Shown: positions 13,401 through 24,361 of the stretch, piece by piece | Numbering within the stretch: the stretch's first letter is position 1 | Layout of the letters: each line of letters opens with the position of its first letter | Source: Ailanthus altissimus | Lineage: Eukaryota; Streptophyta; Magnoliopsida; Sapindales; Simaroubaceae | Direction of reading: 5' to 3' | Assembly: GCA_946807835.1 (NCBI GenBank) | Contig: OX327695.1 | Span: forward strand, 24,720,501-24,784,500 | DNA: 64,000 nt | Program-made: the position numbers and the translations under genes | The notes under the pieces: model-generated | What the model was told of the DNA's origin: nothing | The model's database searches: none | Seen by the model: only the letters and a program-made list of their open reading frames with translations

Positions 13401-14579
13401 CCTCCTCCTTCTTCTTTCTTTAAACATTGCATTTCCAATCATAATTCTATTAGTATTATAATAAAAAAAATTACTAAGATCAACCGAAACTAAACTTATC
13501 GTGACACAATTTATCTATTTATATTTGTTATTGAATCTAAAATTATTTGTAAAAATGATCTACCTGATTTTCACTGCAAATTAAGAATCAAGAGCAAGTA
13601 TCCTATGGTATAAAATCTTTTAGTTGTTTTAGTAGAGAGGAATTGGATGAAAAGAAACTCTCATATCCAATGAGTATTTAGACACATAATAAAATTTTAT
13701 AACACATCATAAAATGTGTAGAAGATGTCCATCACTTAAATTGTATCACATGATATTTTTACTCACTATATAATAAACTATATAACCCATATTATTTCCC
13801 TATATACATAGTAAGTATTTAATCACAGTAGTAGAAATTGGTTTATAATCAGACGACCAACTTTTATGAATTGAGGACAGAAGAAAGGGGTTATTGATCT
13901 CATGCATTTTGTTATTTTTCATTTGATTTCTTTTTTTCTGTTCACAAGATAACGTGTTATCAGGAAATTCTCAACTTATGAAAACAAAAAGAGACAACAA
14001 CCTTATCCATGAAAACAACAGAAGCTTTAACATGTTTTGGATCATATCAAATATGGCCTCCTAAATCCCTAATACCCATGTGCCTTTGTATAATGTCTGT
14101 GCCTCTTTGTGCAGACCACCCTGCTATTTCTTATTCCCTTTGCAGTTTCTTTTCAATTTCTTGTCACCAAAACCCCAATTACCTAATGCATTCAATTTGG
14201 TCACTCAACTGTCTTTATTCCTAACCCAACTTTGGCTTCATCCTCCTCCATTTATATTCCAATAATTGCATTTGTGTATAGCCTACTAAACTCTAAAAGG
14301 AAATAGAGGATGTATATTCTTATTTGATTCTAAGTGACCCGCAAAGTGATAGAAGGAAGTAGTGCTATAGAAAAACAGTAGGCTCATATCTATCTTCTGG
14401 GCTTTTTGTGAGTTGAAATTAGCCCATTGATCTAAAGATTCAATTTCTCATCAAGATCTAAAGATTCCCCTTTACTTGTCCAAGTGCATCAACTCAAGTC
14501 ATCTCTAATAAGATTTGACAAAAGGTGGTAAAAACAACTGCTGCTTTTTAATAGAATGAACTCCTAGAAGACGTTGACC
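10431..14579. other. Intergenic between divergent BTB and TMEM220-like genes
   Basis: About 4.1 kb without a supportable gene. It is AT-rich with many A and T runs (for example 11540-12130) and no domain-bearing frame. A modest open frame at 13025-13342 resembles no protein I know, and its opposite strand is equally open. Promoters of both flanking genes must lie here. The pyrimidine-rich stretch at 13395-13425 is simple sequence. Confidence 0.5.
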
Positions 14580-15317
14580 ATGAGGAGAATGGCAAAACAA
14601 TCTAAGCTATTCAGCACATGTTCTATACTAATGTCATGCATCTTTGCTTACTCGGCATTTGTCCAGTTAAACGACCCTGGTACTCTTAAATTTCACACCA
14701 TCCTTCTTTCTTTTATTAATCTCGAAGTGGTTCCTTTTTTTAACCCTTCTGTTTGGGTTTTTGTTACCGTAGACTTTCCGATTATCATTTATTCCTTCTA
14801 TATTTTTCCTCTGTTGTTGATTGATATAGATTGGTACTTTTGGCTTCCTCTCTATGCCTGTGCCTGTGTTGTTAATCTGGTGAATCGGACAATCTCATCT
14901 AAAACAACAATTGCATGCGCTGCCAAAGTCGCACTATGGCTTGGGATATTCTTGTTTGTAAAGGTAGTAATAGAAGATTTTGTAACTGGGATAGCTGGGT
15001 TCTGGTCATTAGATTTGACAGAGAGTGTAGTAAGAGAGAAAATTGGAAGTGGGTTAGTAGTCACTTCCATGATTTTGTATTTGCAAGCGTCATCAGTGCC
15101 AAGACATCCCAAGCAAAGAACGAATAACACAGTTTCAAGATTCATCGACAGTGGTAAGATATTAGCACGTTCTTTCTTTATATTACATTTTTAGAATATA
15201 GTTTTCATTTGTAATAATTTGCGAATCGTCTTTACAGCGATGGCAGCTTTGGTGGGCTTCAGTTATGGTCTCCCTTTCGTCTTCTTTGTGGTTCAACAAG
15301 GAGAAATAAAGCTCTGA
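14580..15317 (+). CDS. TMEM220-like multi-pass membrane protein
   Basis: Three exons: 14580-14679, 14830-15153 and 15238-15317, giving 167 aa. Junctions are CCTG|GTACTC...GATATAG|ATTGG and AGTG|GTAAGA...TTTACAG|CGATGG. The first join rebuilds the signature FVQLNDPDWYFWLP, the hallmark of the TMEM220 family, which supports splicing. Five hydrophobic segments are visible: near residues 10-30 (STCSILMSCIFAYSAFV), 36-54, 68-90, 108-122 and the last 25. A polar loop rich in Arg, Asn and Pro follows segment four. The family is small and its biochemical function unknown. I chose the ATG at 14580; an in-frame ATG at 14589 (MAKQSKLF) is equally possible. It is convergent with SUVR5. Confidence 0.88.
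14680..14829 (+). other. Stop-free 150-bp intron (exitron-like)
   Basis: The first intron of the TMEM220-like gene is 150 bp, a multiple of three, and contains no in-frame stop. Retention would add 50 hydrophobic residues between the first two membrane segments and disrupt the NDPDW motif. The donor (GTACTC) is weak and the acceptor (GATATAG) normal. Removal is strongly favoured by family conservation. Confidence 0.7.
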
Positions 15318-16031
15318 TCAAATCAATTGACCAGGACCCATTGTTGGAAAAGAGTTTCAGTTTTAGACGAATCTCACTCGGCTGGTTGCCTTCTTATTAT
15401 GAATTTTGTTCATATCTTAAAAGAGTTTTTCATTATGTAGAGCTTGAGAAGTTCTTGGTGATCTTATGTAATTTATCTTCTATACTCACAATTGCTTCAA
15501 TCAACTGTTTTACTTACCATTTCTGTGAATATGCTGCCACAACAAAAAATGGAATCTCGATCAAACAAAAGCTAAATGATGATTAACCTTTAAACAGGAA
15601 ATATAGGAGTAAACAGTATTCCATGCAATTGTAGCTTCAATGCATTGTAGTTTCGATACATTGACCAATTATGCATCGAAGGACTACCTTTTCTTTCTCT
15701 AGCCTAAGCTAAACAAGACTTACCTACAAACATCAAAGAAAATGAAAACAATTCACTACCAAATAATCAGGTTTGATACCCATTTCGTCCGAAGTGCGTG
15801 TGAGGTGCTATCTTCCTGGGGGAAAATTTTCTCCAGGAAACCCATTGCCAATGCTGGAGGTTTTGGCACTTTCTTGTTGCCTTCATACAAGGTGACCTGC
15901 TTAAAGCTATTATGGCAATGAGGCAACGTCACAAAAATTTCCCATCCTCCCCATATCCGCTTCTTCTTTCCCAAAGTTTCAAAGCAACACTTCTGTGTGC
16001 TGTTGAGACTAGAATCGTGTCACTAACAGAT
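15318..16031. other. Convergent 3' region of TMEM220-like and SUVR5 genes
   Basis: About 715 bp separates the two stop codons, so this interval must hold both 3'UTRs. An open frame on the minus strand at 15756-15974 does not continue the SUVR5 protein, which already ends after a complete post-SET motif. No repeats or RNA genes were recognised. Confidence 0.6.
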
Positions 16032-19000
16032 TTAATAAAGGAGTCCCCGGCACCTTGAAGCTCCACAGTGGCATGGATACCCTTCTCCAGGCAGTAGTTC
16101 ATAGCAATAGTCGTATGTCAGTTCTTCACCCACAGCTATCTGCTTATAACATGGAATGACTTAATTTAGAAAGCTAATAATTTGGATCATCAACTTCTTT
16201 TTACAGTTTGATGCTACATGTCATTACTAAGGAGAAAAAAATAGCACCAGAATCATATTCCAACAGGAAAAGATGAAACACTACAACATCATTGCCCATA
16301 CCAGGCAAACAGTATAAAAACAATTTGAATGACAGACAAAAGTTATCCCGCAAGCAGTCATGTTAACTGCCCTTCACATTAACAGTATCCATCATGTTAA
16401 AGAACCATATAACTTAATGGGGAAACATATCTGAACCTCTACATTCTAGTGCAAAGATGACAAATTAATATTATAGAAGGTGGGGGGAATGCTTACATCT
16501 CGACTTGCATAGAGACCAATGTGAGTGCGCTGATAATCCATGCTCTCCACAAGAACTTGATGATTTACAAGATTTGGCAAGCAGCTACCAACAAAAATCA
16601 ACAAATCAACAGGAGCCCACCACCAAGCAAAAGAAAATAACAACAGCAATTAAGTCATCAAAGCTTCAACCCAATCACATAAATCCCTTTTGGTATTCAT
16701 TCTGTCTAGTATCATATCTTCACCTGAACTGTAGGCTAACACACTGTTCCTCACATTTGAGATAAATAGAAACACTTTGAAGAATGCTGTTAATAATAAG
16801 ATCCATCACTCTTAAAACATTGTTCAACCAAACGTTCATTTCAAAAATGAACTAATTGCGAACAATTTCAAAAGCTACGGAACAAAATTACTTCAGTAAA
16901 TAACCTCAGCTCTCAGTTTTACTGAAACCATTCATAATTCTACAAGAACATAACAACCTCCATAACCCAGCTCAAAGTTTTACTGAAACCATTCATAATT
17001 CTACAAGAACATAACAACCTCCATAACCCACCACCTACCGCATTATTGTTATATGGCTTCAATTAAAATTATTAAAGGGGAGCGGACAAGTAATATAATA
17101 AAGTTAACCACCTGACTATCATCATTGCTTAAAACTAATACGTATGGTTTCTCTTTGTAAGTATTCGGGAAAAGTTAAAATTATGAGACCTCCTTTTCCT
17201 TTATGGCTCCAATAGATAAAAGTTCATCATATTATCCAAACAAATCATAGGCATGAAATTTTTGCTTATTCTAAATTACAAGACGAAATACTTTGAGACA
17301 CATTCTACCCTTCTGATCAAGTTTTAGTGCCAAGTTCAGATTCAAAAAATACTTCCCAGTGAATAAAAAGCGTATTTCAGGAAGAAAGAAAAAAACCCCT
17401 CACCTGTGATTGATAAATCGAGAAACATTTCCAAATTTGGTGGCATCGATGATGTATCGGCCCTGTCCTTCAATCAATCTGCCCATGTCATTGATACGAG
17501 CATCAATGTCAAGCATATAACCGCAACCTTCTCTGCCATACCTGCACTTCCAATATAGCTACTCTTCATAATAACGTCAAGAATGACATACAGTCAAAGT
17601 AAAACTGTGTTAGTTAAAAAAAAGTATACCTGCTGCGCCTCTTGTTCGCCTCCTGCTCATCTAAAACCTCTCCAATGTACTCGCACACAAATGTACCTCG
17701 CAGAATTGCTTCACCTGCCCTAACTGCCCAGCCCTATAAATTAACACACATGAGTTAACACATAAAGCTCTTGAAAATATGAAAAATGAAAGTATTACCT
17801 TGTTCTCAGTTTTGAAGACTTCTAATTTCACTTGTACTCCATTCTGCAAAACCCTATTGGGACAGGTTCTATTACAGCTGCACATGTGATTGCACTCATA
17901 AACAAGATAACCCTCCTGCACATTTTACAACCGAAGTGTGTCAATAAACATTCTGCACTAACATCCCAGTCTTCTTTTAACACGGATTTGTGCTCAGAAA
18001 GGCAACTGAAAATGAAAGATTAGCAATTTTATAACCACGTGATCCTTTCTTCCCTTTGTTTAGATAAAACATATAACTCGGTGATTTCATTCATGGACAA
18101 ACAAACAAACTACAATTTTTCTATTAAATGTTCTTGGCAGTAAAGATGTCCAAGCAAAACCTATGCTGGATACTTGTAAGCTCAATCATTTCAATGCTTA
18201 TGTTCCACTTATGGAACCTACAGATGTGCATATGTCTAACACCAGGATAGTGAAAAAGGTAAAAAGAACAGCATGCCTGATTGCAACTAAATTGAATCTT
18301 ATAAAAGGTTCAAAGAAATTTTGCAAGAAAAAAAAAAGAACAAAAAAACAAGGTCTCCAGCAACAAAGAGCACATACTTCCTTCATAAGCCAAAAAAAAA
18401 AAAAGGCCCAGCAACAAGGACGGTGTCATTGTAGGCTAAAGATAGCGATGGTTGATAGTAGAATAAATTGCAGTACCTCAAGAATAATCCTTCCTCTTTG
18501 ATCATATGGGAACCTGCCACGCATGGATTTCCCATCAATGTCTTTTGCATCTTCATAGTCATTATCGAAGAGGTATACATGATCACATGTTTCAGGACAG
18601 CAAGCTGAATTCGGGCAGGCACACCCCAATTGCAAACTCTGCAAGAGAAAACATGGGGTGGAAAGTGAAGATAGCATCCAACCTTATTCATTTGCACTGG
18701 AAAAAAAAATCAGAAAGGAAAAAACACACAATAGAGCATACATGTGCAAGAAAGCATATTTGTGGAGGCACAAGGTAATAGTGTTATAGTTTGTCAAAAT
18801 AGACAGATAACATGAAAATCAAATTGCATTAGATAAGAATTCTATCCACCAAAAAGGTACCTCGGCATCAAGATCAAGGAATTGATCAAGTAACGGCTTT
18901 GAAACATAGGTAAAACATTCCCAAGGCATGGAGCACCTAGTATTTTGTCTATCTGAACTATCAGCACCAACACAAAGGGTGTCCATAAGACCTTCATCTA

Positions 19001-22000
19001 CAACACAAACTACTGGAACTGATTCTTGTCCAGAGCTTATATCATCACACAAGATAGTGCCCTTTTGTAGGGATCTTTGCCCAAAATGATGTAAATCAAC
19101 TATACAATGACACTCATCCACTTCCCACTGACTGTTTACATTATCTGAAGAATCTGTAGATGGTTTTCTCACAGAAACACTGGGAAGAGATACCAAGGGA
19201 AGCAGCAAAAATGGATCCTTGAAAACCTTGCACCCATTAGGACATACAAATCCCTCTTGGTGCCATGCCACTTGAATGTTATTCTCACTGCAAAGCTTGG
19301 CTGCCTTTAAATAAATGTTTTCTGGCAGTAAACCATATCTCTCCTCAAGAGTGGCTTTAAGACTCACCTTGCAGCAAGCTAAGCGAGCATAAGATAAGAT
19401 CTCAAGGTTATTTGGCCGAGGTTTTATCTTCCGTATCACTGGAAACAATATTTCTGAAACTGCTGAGCATTGGGATTCAACCAATGTGCCAAGAGCCACA
19501 GCCTCAGTTACACGAGGCTGCACACTTATTTCTCCTGTGACAAGTGACTTTGAAGTCTGAATTCGTTTCTTGATACTTGTAGCACCCCTATTCCTGATCC
19601 TATAGGACACTGCACCAAGAGCTTTCTTAAATCTAGGATGACTAAGTCTCCCAGATTTTAATTTATAAGCATAATAACGAATTCCCTTTTTGTGGGGCCG
19701 AGAACTGACTAAGTTTGGTCCCATATGAGCAGCCTGATGGTGGCGACCAAGATCTGGCAGCAGATCAAACTTCAAGCCACAAAACCTACAAATAAACTTT
19801 CGAATAGCACCTAAATTCTCAGAATGATTTTCAGTGGTAGCCGAATTTCCCAGCTCAAGTTTCAATTGAGAATCTTCTACCATTGATGGATTATGTTGTA
19901 GAGCAACTTTTGACGTTCTAAAATCAATAGCATGAACTGATAGCACATGCAACCATAACTCTTCACTATTCCCAAAATGGCTACCACAAGGAATACACTG
20001 GAGGAGCATGCACTGCTCAACAAATTGCACGTGGTGTCTCTCCTGCACATGGGATTCCAAAACTTTCTTGTTCGTAAATGAGTCCAGGCAAATAGCGCAA
20101 GCATAACCTCTGAACAGCCATTGTGCTTCCTTCTTATGATTGTCCATCCAATGGGTACCTAACTCTTGATCATCAAGAAACACCTGGGAGCAAATTTTGC
20201 ACTTATTTGTCTTTTCATCTTCACAGCTACCATCAATTGCCAATGGCAACACAGCTGATTCTTCCACGACAGAGGAGGAAACGTGTGCATTTTCCTCGGT
20301 GCCAAAGCCCCATATTCTATTGAGTCTCTCTTTTTCATTGTATACCAACTTCGTTAAGAATTCCCCAACACAAAAAATTTTTGAAGCTTCAGAAAGGGCC
20401 CATTGAAGTTGAATTTCCATAGGAACTGGGTTTCTTAGGGATAAAATACTCTTGAAGAGCTTGTAAAATAGTTCACATGCTATGTGCAAATGTAATTTTT
20501 GCTCAAGTGAGCAGCAATCCTTCAGAAGATCCATAAATACTTCTTTTGATATTATCCTACTCTTCCCATTCCTTGCACGCTTAAGCCAGCTTGGAAGGTG
20601 TTTATCACAGTATAATGAATGCCGCTTTGGACTTTCATGACATGGATTGCTGCTATTCTGGGAGTACACGCCTATACAATGCTGCAGTTCTGAGGCAATA
20701 TAATCTTTACCAGAATGCTCAGGCTTCTCAATTAAGCTATTTCTTCCTAGGAAGGAATCACTCTCCACAACTGACACTGGTTCTACCTGGAGGGGACATT
20801 CATCTTCTCCCACCAATACTATGTCCCTGCAAGATGTGGTTTCTGAACTTGGAATAGTCTCCTCATGCTTTCTCTTTAGCGTATTCTCCGGTGAAATCAA
20901 AGTCCTTTCAGCATCATTTCTTGGTCTGTGTTTCTTACAGAATGAAAAGCCAATTAAAGCCCTGTGCTTGCATCTAGTGCCAAGAACTGTTGTACCTTCG
21001 CACATTAGAGCATCAACAGAGGGCGTCCCTTCTGATTTTGCAGCACTGCCCGTGAAACGAGAGGCCAAATGCACACAGCAGTAAACGTCACCATCATTTG
21101 CCCACCTAACACACTGTCTTCCCTTAGATTCAATAAAAGCTATACACTGTCGATTCCTATTCCCAAGCTCTATGGATTTCTTAGCAACCAATTGATTCAC
21201 AGGAGTTAATATCAAATCTTTACTTTGGTTAAGTGGATCTACAGATTCCCTAACCTCTCCATTCACAGGAGTCAATTCAACATCTTTGCTTTGAATGAGC
21301 TCAGAATTTCCCAATTCAAGTACAATTCCATCCCATCTGTCAGGCAAAGCACTCAGTGTGTCTGTTCGTGCAGTTTCCTCCCTAAAAACCTCCCCTTTAG
21401 AAAGATCAGATGCACACATACCAGCATTTCCATTGTCTCGACTATTAAAATATTCAGAGTCAATTTCAAGAGATAGAGGTTGACTTGAATCATTGTTTTC
21501 CAACTGGGAAGCATGTGAATCAGCACGGCGGACTTCAAGTTTAGGCCTTTTCCTGCTAACTTGAGGACTTGTGGTCAGGGGACCATCACTGCTCCGTGGT
21601 TCAATGTCAATACCATTAGAAAGCGGATGGGATATCGAAAACCATTTCATAACTTCATGCTTCCAAGTTTTCCACTCAGAACCCAGTGTTGGCTGCACTG
21701 GTGCATCCCAGAGAGAGTTAACTTCATTCCACAGAATAGAGTCATACAATTCCTGAATCAACAAGAGGATAAAGATATCAGTAAAGGATTTAAGAACATT
21801 TAAATACAAGAGGATAAGGATATCAGTAAAGGATTTAAGAACATTTAAATACATTAAGTGTCAACAAATTGCCATGTGTGGCAAGAAAACCAGTTATATT
21901 ACATATGTCATCTACCTCACAAGGGAACGCAACAGAATCAGCTCCAGTTAAAACATAGTATTATATCACCAGCTCATCAACTAGTTACAATGTTACAACT

Positions 22001-24353
22001 GCCCATCCTCCAACTTGCAGGAAATTTAGATAATCAAAAGACTGAAACCAAATTTGTTACATACTATACACCATATTAAAAACTAAAATTTGTGACAAAC
22101 ATGCACCATATTATGTGCCTCCAAAATAAGGCTATCTGATTTATTGCCTAGCACAATCTATTCACATTTACCACTAATGGTTAGTCAATGGTAACAGGTA
22201 CCTCTTTTAGCAATTCAATAGATTCAGCACTATGCGCATTTTGACATCGTTGTACCCAAGAGGGAAAAGAATGTCGTAACCAGTCAGAATTAATGTACTG
22301 CTGCAATATCATCTGTAGAGAAGTAAAACAGGATTAATTCATGGCTAACCCGTCATACTTAATGTAGTGCTGCAATATAAGATTTTCTTATAAAATCTTA
22401 TGAGAGAAAAAAAAGGCAATAAATTAAAGAAACACAAACTCCATTAACTAAATGTAATATATATAAATAAATATAGCACGGGCAGAACTACAAATTTATG
22501 ATTTTAAGATAATCTAAAAAAAATACAACTAAACTACAAATAGTGTTGAATATACCCCAACTAAAAACAAAAAAAAATAAAATTCAGCAGTCTACACGAA
22601 AACATATGCAGTTACACATTATGTAGAACAACTGCTCTATATATATGCACATAGGTACTCACAAGGATGGTCAGGACAAGACATTTTCACCGCTAAGCTC
22701 CACCTCGTCTTGTCCTTGCAAGCAATCATAATCTAAAATGCTGAAGACTATTAAGTCTGGTACTTTGCTATATAATTTCTATTTTACTCCTATTCTAACA
22801 TTCTACTCCCACATCCCACATTCACTCGCATGAAAATGAACTCAACTTTGAGGGAGTGCAGGATTCGAGTTTCACAATAGAATAACTCTCTGATACCTAC
22901 TACATGACTTCAAAAGTAATAACTTTCATCCACCACAATAATTTAATAGTATATTAACTTTTAATTTAAAAAATGATTTCCCAATTTCCTAATGCTCAAA
23001 AGGGTTAGAGATTTACACTTTGAAGCTTTAGAAGCATCCTTCCAAGATCAGAATAACCAACACAGCGTGCAGCCTCCATAGCAAATTCCTTCCAAACACT
23101 CACGTTACGGGCAGTCTCTATCAATGCCTAGACAAGTTTGAACAAATCACAAAACAATGAAGGTTGAAATGTAACACGAGAACAAAGGAAAAAGTTAACC
23201 GCATAAAAAGAAGAGCAGAAAAAGAAGCAACCAACAAATCACAACCTCAGAATGAAACTGATCAACAATATTCAGCATGCCAACCGATAGCTTTTGCATT
23301 ATATATCGACGTGCGACAGTCAAATCTTTAACCATTTTTAATCCAACTTTGTGCGTCCTATATGCAATAGGCTGAGGAAACTCATTAATTGATCGGACAA
23401 GTAGCATATCTGCCCAAGAGTAATTTCTGGTGTGGGGAAAAAATATCACAAAATACTTCTTTCGGTCATGAGTTGGTTTCGCTTTCAAAGTTGATAATGG
23501 CCAGTCAGCCCTAGCACATCTGATTCCTGCCTGCCACTTCCCCCGCCACTATACTCGGAAAAGAAGATGGAAGCATCAAAATGACAACAATTCAGGGAAA
23601 ACTTTCTTTTTCTTTAAAGAGCATAATGAGATTAGCGATGAGACTAACAATAACTAATATCATCATATAATAGGAACAAAAGGCTTGTGATAAACACTAT
23701 TTACATGGCATCAGGTATGTGTTGCCACGCATCAAAAGCACTGAATTAAGCCTCAAGAGAACTATGCAGCCAAAGCAACAAGAACTGCTCAGGAACCAGT
23801 AATGCACGTGGACATATAATGAAACAATGAAATTAATTTGATCAAAGTAAAGGTTATCAACATTAGCAGTTACCTTGACCCACAGTGCAACAGATTCATC
23901 ATGATCTAGCCACTTGGGCTCTGAAAGAGATGATTCTCCCTCCCTATTGTCGCTTGGCAATTCACTTTCAATAGTATCCTCAATCAAATTAGAGTTTTCA
24001 GATGCTTGATAAGGTCCTGTGATATCATTTTGTGCATTTAACTCCTCATCTTCAAAATCATGGGAACCACAAGATAATCCTTGTCCCTCCACCTGACAAT
24101 CAAAATAAGAAGCTCTATTAAGGTGTCCTTCTGAAGTAGTCAATTCTTTCCCTGTTCTTTCACCTTCATCTCGTTTTGCTGATAGAGGCCCCTCAACATT
24201 TGACAAGAAGTCCTCCATTTTACAATTTTCCATTTGAACTTGATTTTCATGTTGATCGCAGTTAGATTCTCCATCAAAAATAAAATCTGTTCCAGAACTC
24301 TTTTTAGCGTCTGACTCCCCAACATACGGAACACCAGAACAAAGCACTTCCAT
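16032..24353 (-). CDS. SUVR5: SUVR5-type histone H3K9 methyltransferase
   Basis: Eleven coding exons, given high to low: 24353-23874, 23548-23246, 23127-23017, 22312-22202, 21752-18861, 18638-18477, 17915-17799, 17733-17630, 17541-17404, 16584-16497, 16139-16032. They total 1,538 codons with stop (1,537 aa) in one frame. In order: an acidic Ser-rich N-terminus; a conserved WRGKWQAGIRCARADWP block at about 161; three Cys-His clusters near 536, 590 and 709; four C2H2 zinc fingers at about 850-1000 (starting CKICSQVF, CAICLDSF, CIPCGSHF, CRFCGLKF); a Cys-rich pre-SET; SET with FVCEYIGEV, INHSCLPN and GEELTYDY; and post-SET CHCGASRC. Key SET residues are intact. In Arabidopsis, SUVR5 uses its zinc fingers to bind DNA and deposits H3K9me2 independently of DNA methylation. 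The protein is somewhat longer than the Arabidopsis one as I recall it. Confidence 0.95.
16908..17030. repeat. 61-bp tandem duplication in SUVR5 intron 9
   Basis: A segment starting near GTTTTACTGAAACCATTC and running to CCATAACCCA occurs twice with a 61-bp period. The first G is at 16916 and the second at 16977. The copies are nearly identical, so the duplication is recent. It lies in the intron between the NHS-containing exon and the next SET exon. Confidence 0.92.
21763..21853. repeat. 45-bp tandem duplication at an intron 3' end in SUVR5
   Basis: The segment AAGAGGATAA(A/G)GATATCAG through TTTAAATAC is present twice with a 45-bp period, differing at one clear position. It lies about 10 bp upstream of the acceptor of the largest exon. 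Each unit therefore carries a pyrimidine-rich tract and a branch-point-like TACTGAT on the transcribed strand. Confidence 0.92.
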
Positions 24354-24361
24354 GGTTTGCA

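Noticed and set aside
14852..15145. Minus-strand frame opposite the TMEM220-like gene
   Set aside because: The plus strand encodes a recognisable family with proper splice sites; this is its antisense shadow.
15756..15974. Minus-strand frame downstream of SUVR5 as a possible last exon
   Set aside because: The SUVR5 protein already ends correctly after the post-SET CHCGASRC motif at 16032, and no donor is needed.
18163..18501. Plus-strand frame of 112 codons
   Set aside because: It runs antisense across a SUVR5 intron and exon, is lysine-rich low complexity, and has no family resemblance.
20591..21084. Plus-strand frames opposite the large SUVR5 exon
   Set aside because: They are shadows of the conserved minus-strand coding exon.
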